31,037 bases of DNA. Source: Oehlia diaphana. Taxonomy: Eukaryota > Glomeromycota > Glomeromycetes > Glomerales > Glomeraceae. How positions within the stretch are numbered: the first letter of the stretch is position 1; the number at the start of each line of letters is the position of its first letter. The translations under genes and the position numbers were made by a program. The stretch spans positions 3,749 through 34,785 of the forward strand of contig QZLH01001240.1 of the NCBI GenBank assembly GCA_003833135.1, read 5' to 3'. Of the stretch, positions 21,146-29,436 are shown one piece after another. A model generated the notes under the pieces. It was not told the DNA's origin. It ran no database searches and worked only from the letters and a program-made list of their open reading frames with translations.

Positions 21146-21229
21146 GCTAAAAAATATTTAACAGATGATATATATGGGATATCTCAAAATCCAAATACAA
21201 ATAATTATATTTTAGTTCTGGTAAAATAA
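21146..21229 (+). pseudogene. N-lobe terminal partial exon
   Basis: 28 codons: AKKYLTDDIYGISQNPNTNN, then YILVL and VK with TAA at 21227-21229. It stops right at the hinge, where a full kinase would enter the C-lobe. The sequence GGTAAAATAA at the end could also have been a donor to a lost C-lobe exon. Confidence 0.7.
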
Positions 21230-21973
21230 AAATAAAATTGAATATACAGGAAATTGGTAGCTTAACTGAATTTGGTCAAGTAGATACTAGGTAATGTAAT
21301 GTTTATCTATTTATTATAACAATATAAGGTACATAAAATTTTTTTTTATTTTATATATTTATATTATGTACCTCATACATACATGGAATCTTGTGACATG
21401 ATCAGGTTACTTGTTTGTTGTTTATAGCTACAACAAAATTATTTCTTTCACAAACTTTCTTTTCTCTATTTCTCATATGAAAAATAATTTTAGAAATCTA
21501 TTAAATAAAGAACATGAGAGTGTGGAATGTTGTTATAAAACTGTATTCTTATTTACAAATATATTTTTTTTGGATCTCTTAATATTATTTTTAACACTTC
21601 AATTAATGAAATAAAGGAGAGTGAGTCATTTAGCACGTATGAAAATATATATATGTTAATGCTTTTAAATATTTATGAAAAAATAGATATATTTTAGTGA
21701 AATAACTATACTAAACATATTTTCACAGCATAATTTGCTAAATGGAATTGACTTAGATAGCTGTTCAGCAGATATGGAACCATTCAAATATTAATTTTAT
21801 TAAAGCAACTTCACTATTCATAACAATATTAATACTTTTATTTACTTCCTAGTAAGTTAATTCAATTATACGTAAATATTGTAAATGTCATATAATAAAT
21901 AACTTACCCTCCATAAAATAATTTTAAAATAAAGAATTTAGTTCATTTAACTATATGCAAATACTGTAATATA
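21230..21973. other. Non-coding stretch after the array
   Basis: No kinase C-lobe sequence is found on either strand. A 67-codon plus-strand frame at 21411-21614 is Phe/Leu-rich with no domain and is not accepted as a gene. A minus-strand GTAAGTT donor-like word lies at 21901-21907. Confidence 0.5.
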
Positions 21974-22150
21974 CAGTCAACTCTTAATATAACGAACTCG
22001 CTTTATAACGAAATCTTCTAACACGTGATATTTAGCCAATCAACATCACGTTATAATGAATCAGCCAATTAAATTCTTTGAATTCTTCGCCATAATCGTA
22101 TAGCGAATTTGAGATGAAAACTGGAGGTTCGTTATATCGGGAGCTGATTG
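21974..22150. mobile_element. Tc1/mariner-like (pogo-type) MITE, 177 bp
   Basis: The left end CAGTCAACTCTTAATATAAC and the right end (read inward) CAATCAGCTCCCGATATAAC are imperfect terminal inverted repeats, both followed by GAAC. The element is flanked by TA dinucleotides (21972-21973, 22151-22152). CAGTCxACTCxxxxTATAACGAAC ends with TA duplication are typical of pogo/Tigger-like MITEs. It has no open frame. Confidence 0.7.
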
Positions 22151-22192
22151 TATAAATGTGTAATAATAGTATTAAATAAATTTATAACTTAC

Positions 22193-22706
22193 TTACTACT
22201 TATGTACGTAGTTAGTTTAAATTATTATATGAATATGAAATAATAAATGAAATAAATAACTTATAACTTGTTATCTTTTAAATAGTTTAAATTATGTAGA
22301 AATATACTTAACATATAATTTATACCCTGTATTATTATTAATAATTATTAACCATAACACAAAAGTATATACTGTAAATTAAAAATATAACGCTTGAGAT
22401 ATATGAGATAATTAGTTGAATTATACTAAAATATTAAATAAAAATATATATTAAATATAATATTATTGAATATTTTTTGTAACTTACCATCTGTAATATA
22501 ATTAAATAGTGATTTAAACAAAGAATTTAGATATTTGAATATTATATATAATAATAGCTTAAGATTTAAATAACTGATAACTTACGAACTATGGTATAAT
22601 TATAAATCACTAAATAAATTATTTAGTTACTGTATATGGAATATAAAATAAATTAGTAATCCCATAATTATTTAATTATAAGATATTAACCTATTAAACT
22701 TACGAG
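22193..22706 (-). other. Ladder of putative 3-nt micro-exons
   Basis: On the minus strand the pattern AG-NNN-GTAAGTT occurs four times: CTC at 22704-22706, TTC at 22586-22588, ATG at 22488-22490 and TAA at 22193-22195. Each is preceded by an intron-end-like sequence (ATTTAG, CCATAG, TTACAG, AAGTAG). A fifth GTAAGTT is at 21901-21907. The spacings (115, 95, 292 nt) suit introns of this genome. In phase 1 after the donor at 22840, the triplets would read Ala-Leu-His-Val without a stop. A repeat family that happens to contain this word is the alternative. Confidence 0.35.
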
Positions 22707-22840
22707 CTAAATTATTTAATATAATTTCATATAATATAGTTAGTCTAAATTATGTGTATTACATAGTAAGGTATAATAATAGTTCAAATAATTTTTACTT
22801 AACAATTAAAAAAAATATCTTATATATATATATTATTTAC

Positions 22841-23060
22841 CTCTCTTGGAGTTTTGTCTTAATTTTTCAAAGTTACTTTCTTCAGAGCTAATTTCTTGAT
22901 TCTTCTGATTCTTCAGAGCTACCACTTTCTTCAAATTTTTTCAGAAATACTGAAAACTAGTTTTATTATATTACGAATTTAAAAATTTTAGAATTCTAAT
23001 TCATATTAAATTGTTCATGCTATATTTATAATTTTTACCTCTATCGTTATTGTGAGCCAT
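22841..23060 (-). CDS. Small two-exon gene start, Ser/Glu-rich, unknown
   Basis: Exon 1 (23060-23039) reads MAHNNDR and ends in phase 1 at GTAAAAATT. The 89-nt intron ends in TTTTCAG, and exon 2 begins at 22949. In phase it continues VFLKKFEESGSSEESEESRN and stops at 22888-22890. Beyond a one-base shift the same exon continues SSEESNFEKLRQNSKR to a GTAAAT donor at 22840. The gene is therefore either a 27-residue peptide or the 5' end of a longer, frameshifted gene running into the micro-exon ladder. A CTTTTCAG just upstream of the ATG may be a 5' UTR splice site. No family recognised. Confidence 0.35.
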
Positions 23061-24110
23061 TACTATCAAAATTCCCCTTAACTGAAAAGTATAACGTAAA
23101 TATATCTTTTTATTATTTATTTATGAACGCCTTTATTAATTTGGGTATACTATACGGTAATAATATTTATGCAAATTTACATTGTGTGAGAACTGAGAAC
23201 GGAAGTGCAAGCAGACAATATCATGTAATGCTTGTAAATTATTAATATATCAATATCCTCCAAAGAAGGAGAATATAATAATGTTCGAGCGTAAGATTCG
23301 GTGATATTAGAAGATATCTCTTTAGATGATTGCTTGTCACTCATTGTTGCGTAACAAAACAGAGAAAATTTCCCTCATAAAAACACCTCGGTAAGGACGA
23401 TCATTAGCTTTTCAGACCTCTACATGAATGATAATTTTATTATTTAATCATTTGCTTCATTTTTTTTCACTTTTTTATACTGCTTGAGTCAATTCTATAA
23501 ACTAGATAGTAGACATAAAGTATTAAGAAAATATTCATTACTCATATAAATCTGGTATACAAAAAAAATCCAATTAACTATTAGAAATTAATAGTATATT
23601 AATAGTCTACCTCATGTCTTGTGTCACTACGCCAAGTATTACAAATAATTAAATATAAAAAATATGTAGCAAAGGATAGTGTTTCTATGGTCGTGTTTTT
23701 TCTTGTATTGTATGTTCGCAATGAACAAAGGATTATTTATTTATTTATTTATTTGAACTATTTTTAGATAATATATATATATAATCATTTTATCACGCTT
23801 TATATTTCGTATCTGCGTGTAAATACTTGCATAACCTAATAAAGAATTCAGCTTAACAAGATTAAAAATAAAAGATTTTCGTATAATCTTCACCTGTGTA
23901 ATCAGCTTATTTCGGCCTATTTTGACATGCGGATAACATTAAAGGGATAGACATTTTATTTTTTACTAAAATAAAATAATCATTTATTAGAGAAATAAAG
24001 AGTTATAAAAAGCTATTATATAAAAATATTCTTGGTTGGAGAATTCGGGTTAACTATATAAATTTGATATACCAAATTGTTAGTGTATTTAAATTTTATC
24101 TGCTGATTTC
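23061..24110. other. Intergenic
   Basis: No gene seen. It contains a TTTA microsatellite (about 23727-23753) and a (TA)n patch near 23773. It presumably includes the promoter of the minus-strand gene start at 23060. Confidence 0.5.
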
Positions 24111-24249
24111 TTATCAATTATATGATGATAAATTAATTGATCAGTGAAATTCGTGAAATGAAAAACTGCGTCTTATGACGATTAGTTTGTCAGAATCTAA
24201 AATAATTAATTTTTTTCATATTAAAAAGAAAAAAAGTATGAAAAAGAAA

Positions 24250-24345
24250 GCCCAGTGCAGGAATTGAACCCGCGTTTCCACGATCAACCTTTGAAAATTT
24301 ACGTTTAGTAAGTTGTGGCGTTCTAACCAACTGAACTAACCGGGC
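24250..24345 (-). tRNA. tRNA-like gene 1, intron-like insert, anticodon unclear
   Basis: Acceptor arms GCCCGGT and ACTGGGC pair (one G-T). The D arm is GTTC..GAAC, the T arm GCGGG-TTCAATT-CCTGC. An A box (TAGTTCAGTTGG) and a B box (GGTTCAATTCC) are present, and a TTTTT terminator follows the 3' end. The anticodon stem CCAC/GTGG has only four good pairs. About 24 nt between CTTA and ATCGTGG are absent from the conserved core and look like an intron. The loop would contain CTTAAT, so the anticodon would be UUA or UAA depending on register; neither fits a standard tRNA well. Functional gene or pseudogene cannot be decided. Confidence 0.6.
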
Positions 24346-24585
24346 GATTAGTTTGTTTAACATTTCATTTTATTATTGATATACAGAAAAAATAAAAACT
24401 CAATTTTTATCGCTGAATTACTGTATATGATGGTAATACTAATTGATCGTGAAATTATAAATTGCGTTTTATTAAGATTACAAATGTCCTATTTCATATA
24501 TAGTTTGTTCAGTATCTATGAAATTGGATATCATAATTTTAATTTTTTTTTTTTATATATATAAAAAAGAGTATGCAAAAAGAAA

Positions 24586-24679
24586 GCCCAGTGCAGGAAT
24601 TGAACCCGCGTTTCCACGATTTACATTTGAAAACTATTTAATTAAGTTGTGGCGTTCTAACCAACTGAACTAACTGGGC
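24586..24679 (-). tRNA. tRNA-like gene 2, tandem copy
   Basis: The same core as copy 1, with a fully paired acceptor stem (GCCCAGT/ACTGGGC), so the single acceptor difference improves pairing. The inserted middle is 22 nt and different in sequence, which supports an intron under little constraint. A box, B box and a TTTTT terminator (TTTCTTTTTGC after the 3' end) are all present. The anticodon has the same ambiguity as in copy 1. Confidence 0.6.
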
Positions 24680-24715
24680 AAATAATTTATTCAACATCTT
24701 ATTTTATTAATTATA

Positions 24716-25438
24716 TATAAAAAATGAACCACATATGATGCAACGCTAATAATTTTATGTATCTGATGATCTGATATGAGCGAAAACTACTACAGGAACA
24801 TACATGATAGTTGATATAAAATATGACTCGTGAATACGATTCTTCTATAAAGAAATCGAAATGATCGAGCTGAGCAAGAAAATGTTACTATTACATGGAG
24901 TATATCGATGATTAGATAATCCATGCAATAATTAGAACACGTGACAAATGATTAACTCATAATATTTTATTAGTTGATCAATGATCTTCGTGGATTTACT
25001 GCGGCTATGGCCAAACCTTGCACAAACTGTTACATCATAATAATTGCGTAATAAAAATTTATAAGGCGTAAAATTTTGTGTAAATAAATTCTGCAAGTTT
25101 GTGTGATTTTTTAAGGGGAAGAAAAATTCATCGTGTCAATCGTATCGTCATTTTACTTTCAAATACGATGATCAACATTTAAATATTCTTATTTTTAGAA
25201 CTAAACGCCACATATAAGTGAATTTATCCAATCATTTATTAATATTATAATTTGATCTACTACCACTAGACTGTTACTAGCGAACAACGAAAATTCTAAT
25301 AGAATTCTATTTATTCCTTTCATACGAAAACTTAAATCCTATCGGAGTATTAAGACCGTTTCTGTATGCTTATAAGCTTATGAAAAAACACTTTTTTTAA
25401 ATTCGAATATTCCTTTCTCAAAATTTAAAAATTTCATT
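24716..25438. other. Intergenic, upstream region of kinase B
   Basis: No gene seen. It contains CACGTG at 24938-24943 and AGGCGTAAAAT near 25062, a word shared with the kinase A upstream palindrome. The last 60 bases before the ATG are rich in T and C. Confidence 0.5.
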
Positions 25439-28095
25439 ATGGCCAACATTCGTTATGAATTAATTGTTAGTACTTTAAATAAATCAAAATCATTAATAGA
25501 TTTAAATATTCACAATAATTTAGAAAAGAAACACGAATACATAAAACAAATTATCCTTAATGAGGAAGAAATTCTTACGAAAGATGAAAAGTTAGAAGCA
25601 ATAAAATTATTAAATAATATATTTGACAAAGATAAAATTCTTTATAATGAAGGAACAAAAAGAATTTGTGAAAATTGTCAAAAAGAATGTTTGGCCATAA
25701 CATATTGTGAATATTGTATTAGAAATTATTTAAAAGAAAATTTTTCAAATTGGTCGTCCGAAAATGAAGATATTGATGATTTAATACGAAAATGTCAAAT
25801 GAATTCATATGCTCCTAATGGGATAATAGAATGGATTCCATATAATAATTTACGAAATATTACATATTTAACTAAAGGAGGTTACTCCGATATTTATAAG
25901 GCGGATTGGATCGATGGAGAATATTTTCAATGGAATAATCAAGAACGAAAATTAAAAAGATTTGGAAAGCAACGAGTAATACTTAAAAGATTGGAAAATG
26001 GTAAAAGCATTAACAGAAATTGGTTTGATGAGGTAAGAATTTTAACTTGATCAAGGGTATTTATAGGAGTGTAGGAGGTTTTACAGTACTCGTTCATAGT
26101 ACCCCAAGAAAATTTAACTACGCGTAAATATTGTTCGTGTAACATCATCAGAGTCGCATAGGTTCGCATAGGTTAAATAGAAATAGAAAATAGACTATAC
26201 CAATCGCCGCTTTTTTTAAAAAAAGAGTACACTTTTTTTTATAGCGACCTTAAAAAGTACTATTAGGAAAAGGACTTATTTAGGAAAAGGATTTTATTTA
26301 GGAAAAAAAACTTTTTGATAATCGGTCCCTTTCTCAAAACTTCAAAAAAATGTTTAATCATAATCCGTTTAATAAATAAAAGAATTTTAACCTCAAATTT
26401 TTTATAACTTTGTACTTTTTATGATAAAACTAATATTTTTTGTGATTTAAAACTTATTTACAAGGGTTCTTATATTTTAACCAAATATAAATATCCTTGC
26501 ATTTCAGTTTTTTTTTACAAAAGAAATTTAGTTTTGGAGTAAAAAATCCAAGTTTATAACGCGTTTTGATTCTTAATCTTAACGCTAATATGTCTAATTT
26601 AAAAAAAAAAAAAATCTTTTTTTGTAGGATTAAGTGCAAAGTTTGATAAAGAATGAATATTTACCGAAATAATATTCATTATTAAAAACTTCACTTTTCG
26701 CAAAATATAAGTTTGTATCGTTAATTTTCTACGCCCACGCACTATTTGTCTCCCATTACTACATAATCTTGCATTTTTTTTTTAAAAAAAAAAAAAATGA
26801 AAAAGAAAATCGTAAGCGACAGTTATCCACATTACTCTTCGCTATAGTTAATACATAAAAGAAATACATTTTTATGTGCAGGATGCGTGAAGTACTAATT
26901 CTTCGTTAATATTTTTCTCGAATTGTTACACAAAGCATTATTTTTGCTGAACATTGATGACTTGAGGTGCAAAATGGAAAAAGTTCGGAGTCGAAAATAG
27001 TTGGAAAAAATAATATATATTCTTATTAGGATAATCATAATTTTATATTAATTTTATATTTGTAGGTTAAATCTCATCTAACTTTAAGCAACAAATGGTC
27101 CGGCGTAGTAAAATGTTACGGTTTAACAAAAGATCCATTAGATGGAAATTATATTCTCGTAATACAACAAATGGATATGGATTTAAGAAAATATTTACAA
27201 CAAAATCATTATAACCTTACATGGAAAGAAAAAATTGATATTATTTTTTATATAATTAACGCACTTTCTCAAATTCATAATGAGAATGCAATTCATAGAG
27301 ATTTACATTCTGGAAATATATTATTTTCCCAATTTAATCAAGAATTTTATATCAGTGATCTTGGATTTTGTGGATCAGCCGACAAAAAATTAAATAGTAT
27401 ATACGGGAATCTACCTTATATAGCTCCAGAAGTTATTTTTAAAAACGAAACCACTTTCGCATCTGATATTTATAGTATTGCAATGTTAATGTGGGAAGTT
27501 TCGTCCGGGCAACCACCTTTTATTAATCACAAACATGATTATCATTTAGCAACGAAAATAATGAATGGAATGAGACCGAAAATAATGTCAAATACACCTC
27601 TAGAATATAAAAAATTAATGGAGCAATGTTGGCACGCTGATCCAACAAAAAGGCCTGATATCAATAATCTTTGTAATAAGATTTTTGAAATAAGAAAATT
27701 ATATTATCAAAATGATCAATACGAAAGTAATAAGCAACATCAAAAAAATAACGATAATATACAAATATTAGTTACAAGTAGTAATTGTACAAGCGCTAAT
27801 AGTATTGCTAGTATTTATTCATTAGACAACAATTCTAGTAAATTCGGAAATTTACCTGAAATAAGAAATGTTACCGAAGGTAAGATATCAGTATTTGGTC
27901 ACTACTTTTTTGATACTAAATTTTAATTAAACATTCTTTATATTATTTAGCTCATTGTAGTCAGCATAATTTTAGCATTCCGAACAGTAAGTAATTAATT
28001 TATAGATGAGAGTATATTAACTACAAATGAAACGTAATTTATCCACTTTACCTTGTTTAGAAATTGAAGATATCGGGAATAATTCAATATCTTAA
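25439..28095 (+). CDS. Protein kinase B (TKL-like), complete, 4 exons
   Basis: A paralogue of kinase A. Exons 25439-26032, 27066-27879, 27951-27986 and 28061-28095 join in phase to 1479 nt, 492 residues. The Cys knuckle is C77-x2-C80-x3-C84-x5-C90-x2-C93. The kinase domain has KGGYSDIY as Gly loop, the VAIK-type lysine in VILKRLE, IHRDLHSGN, SDLGFCG (DLG for DFG) and IAPE; all catalytic residues are present. Intron 1 is at the same codon boundary (after ...WFDE) as in kinase A, but is 1033 nt instead of 85. The tail has NLPEIRNVTE, then a small exon AHCSQHNFSIPN and the last exon KIEDIGNNSIS. Failure to splice intron 2 ends the protein at 27926; reading past exon 3 adds SK and a stop. Role in signalling is inferred; the substrate is unknown. 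Confidence 0.9.
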
Positions 28096-28508
28096 AAAAA
28101 TAATTAGGGATTTTATATATCATATAATTTTAACACCAGCGTTACGCTGCTGTACTACAAGAAAAATTTTCATACATTTAAATTTTAAGAAACAATAAGA
28201 ATTTTTAAATAAAAATTATTATCGTTATCCTAGTAATTAATAGAAAAATACTATTTTTTTTACTATTTAAAACTTGTATATACTGTAGCACGTTCATCAT
28301 GTATTGTAGTTTTCAAATTTATAACACTTTATAAGAATCAAATAAATGGGTTTTGTTAACCTTTTTTCTTTATATTTTGTCCTTTCAGGAAGACATATAA
28401 TTTGACTATTTAGTTTAAAATTTCGTGCTGCATAACATAAAAAAATATATTTTGACAAGTGTTGTACTTTCTTTAGTTCCAATTGAACAAAGTCCCTATA
28501 AGAAATAT
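28096..28508. other. Intergenic, 3' flank of kinase B
   Basis: AT-rich, no gene seen. A minus-strand frame of 61 codons at 28297-28482 has no coding character. Confidence 0.5.
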
Positions 28509-28623
28509 GTATACGGAAAGGATACGTTTTGTATACATTTTTATGTACGTTATAAGCAATTTATGTTTGAACATTTTTAAAAAAACTAATGTATACGAAA
28601 TGTATACCATGTGGAATGTATAC
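28509..28623. repeat. Cluster of five GTATAC palindromes
   Basis: GTATAC occurs at 28509, 28531, 28591, 28602 and 28618, mostly in the context ATGTATACG(G/A)AA. Five copies in 115 bp of a hexamer with two G/C bases is far above expectation. It lies about 100 bp upstream of the TATA box at 28725 and might be an operator-like array or a decayed repeat. Confidence 0.6.
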
Positions 28624-28691
28624 GGAATTTTTAAACTTCATACATATTTAGAAGATAATTTTACAAAAAATCCCGTATCATAACGCGATAT

Positions 28692-28732
28692 CACGTGATT
28701 GTTTATTATTGTGTTTTTGTTTTTTATATAAA
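28692..28732 (+). promoter_or_regulatory. CACGTG plus TATATAAA orphan promoter
   Basis: TATCACGTGATT (CACGTG at 28692-28697) is followed 27 bp later by TATATAAA (28725-28732) and then a sharp switch to pure pyrimidine sequence. This arrangement looks like a strong fungal promoter with a C/T-rich leader. No convincing protein gene follows. Confidence 0.5.
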
Positions 28733-28749
28733 CCCTTACTTTGATGAGT

Positions 28750-29165
28750 TTTGATCTTCCTTTCTGTCTTTCCTTTCCTTTCTCTTTTCTCTGTCTTATT
28801 TTGTTTTTTTCTAAATTTTTCTTCTTTCTTCATCACCCCCTTTTTAAAAAAAATTTTTTTTTTTTCATACCTCACTTTAAAAAAATTTTTTTTTCGTCAC
28901 TCTCCTTTAAAAAAAATTTTTTTTTGATTTTATTCTTTTATTCCCACTCTTCTTTTTTTTTAAAAAAAATTTCTTTTTTCTATTTCTATTTCCTCTTTAT
29001 AAAAAATTATTATTTTTCTAACTTTGACGTCCTCCCTTTAAAAAAAAAAATTTTTTTTAACTTTCCTAACTTCGTTACCCTCTTTTTAAAAAAAATATTT
29101 TTTTTTTTGATTTATTCTTTATTCCCCTTTCTTTTTTATTTATATTTATCCCTTTTTTTTTATTT
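28750..29165 (+). repeat. Polypyrimidine tract with A/T dyads
   Basis: The plus strand is almost only C and T except for seven blocks of the form CTTTAAAAAAATTTTTTT, at about 28843, 28876, 28904, 28948, 28997, 29035 and 29083, spaced 28-50 bp. Each block is self-complementary. The frame 28741-29223 across it is Phe/Leu low complexity and is not taken as a gene. Confidence 0.75.
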
Positions 29166-29400
29166 CATAGACCAGCAGATTTTTTTTTGTGAGAAGATTC
29201 AGTTTCTTTTTTCTTTTTTGTAGATCAGTTTGGAAGTCCTGTCCTTTTTGTAGGATTTTTTCTTTTTTTAGGTCAGTTTTGGATTTATTTTGTTGTTTTG
29301 ATTTCTTTTTCATCAGACGTTTCATAATTCTTTTCTTTTATGTAGGTCAGACATTCTGGAATTCTCTTCTTTTTTGTAGGAATGTTGATCTTTGGTGACT
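29166..29400 (+). repeat. Repeated splice-acceptor-like motif
   Basis: The motif T(n)GTAG followed by GTCAG/ATCAG and TTTGG or TCTGG recurs: about 29213 (TTTTTTGTAGATCAG), 29247 (TTTTTGTAGGA), 29263 (TTTTTTTAGGTCAG), 29336 (TTTTATGTAGGTCAG) and 29371 (TTTTTTGTAGGA). Each copy resembles a strong 3' splice site. Confidence 0.55.
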
Positions 29401-29424
29401 TGGACTATTGCAGATACTTACTGA

Positions 29425-29436
29425 GGGGGGGGGGGG
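29425..29436 (+). repeat. G12 homopolymer
   Basis: Twelve consecutive G in a strongly AT-rich genome, directly after the acceptor-like repeat. It is an obvious site for length polymorphism or sequencing error. Confidence 0.95.

Larger units (their letters stand above)
18928..21229 (+). pseudogene. Tandem array of kinase N-lobe units
   Basis: Five full and one partial copy of a ~126-136-residue unit derived from the N-lobe of kinases like A and B. Each unit has a linker (SGNEKIDDFIQEMQLK), then FEWIPYxQxxEIEEI, beta-strands (Y/H-S-A-x-W-K-D-G-P), a VAIK-like VxLKxLHN, alphaC ending INE, a phase-0 intron, then (V/A)KKY..., GISQNPDTNDYILV (beta4-beta5 to the hinge). Exons: 18928-19202, 19267-19673, 19746-20123, 20210-20603, 20677-21071, 21146-21229; introns are 64-86 nt. 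No Gly-loop GxGxxG, HRD, DFG or APE segment appears, so no catalysis is expected. Exon lengths 407, 378, 394 and 395 show single-base indels in three. It lacks a start exon and a C-lobe, so it is a truncated relic or an unusual poly-N-lobe gene with consensus errors. Confidence 0.85.
24120..24715. repeat. Diverged tandem duplication carrying two tRNA-like genes
   Basis: Two segments of about 290 bp (about 24120-24385 and 24425-24715) share the order: AATTGATC..GTGAAATT, a GCGT(C/T)TTA word, a T/A-rich tract, GTATG(A/C)AAAAAGAAAGCCC, the tRNA-like gene, then TT(T/C)AACAT(T/C)T(C/T)ATTTTATTA. The tRNA part is far better conserved than the flanks, which suggests selection on it or gene conversion. 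Confidence 0.7.

Noticed and set aside
26033..27065. The 1033-nt intron of kinase B as a separate gene or element
   Set aside because: It contains only short A/T-rich frames and homopolymers; no terminal repeats or target duplications were seen, so it was left as a long intron.
28741..29223. 160-codon frame MMSFDLPFC...
   Set aside because: Almost entirely Phe, Leu, Ser, Ile and Lys from the C/T tract and A/T dyads; other frames here are equally open, so it is low-complexity by-product.
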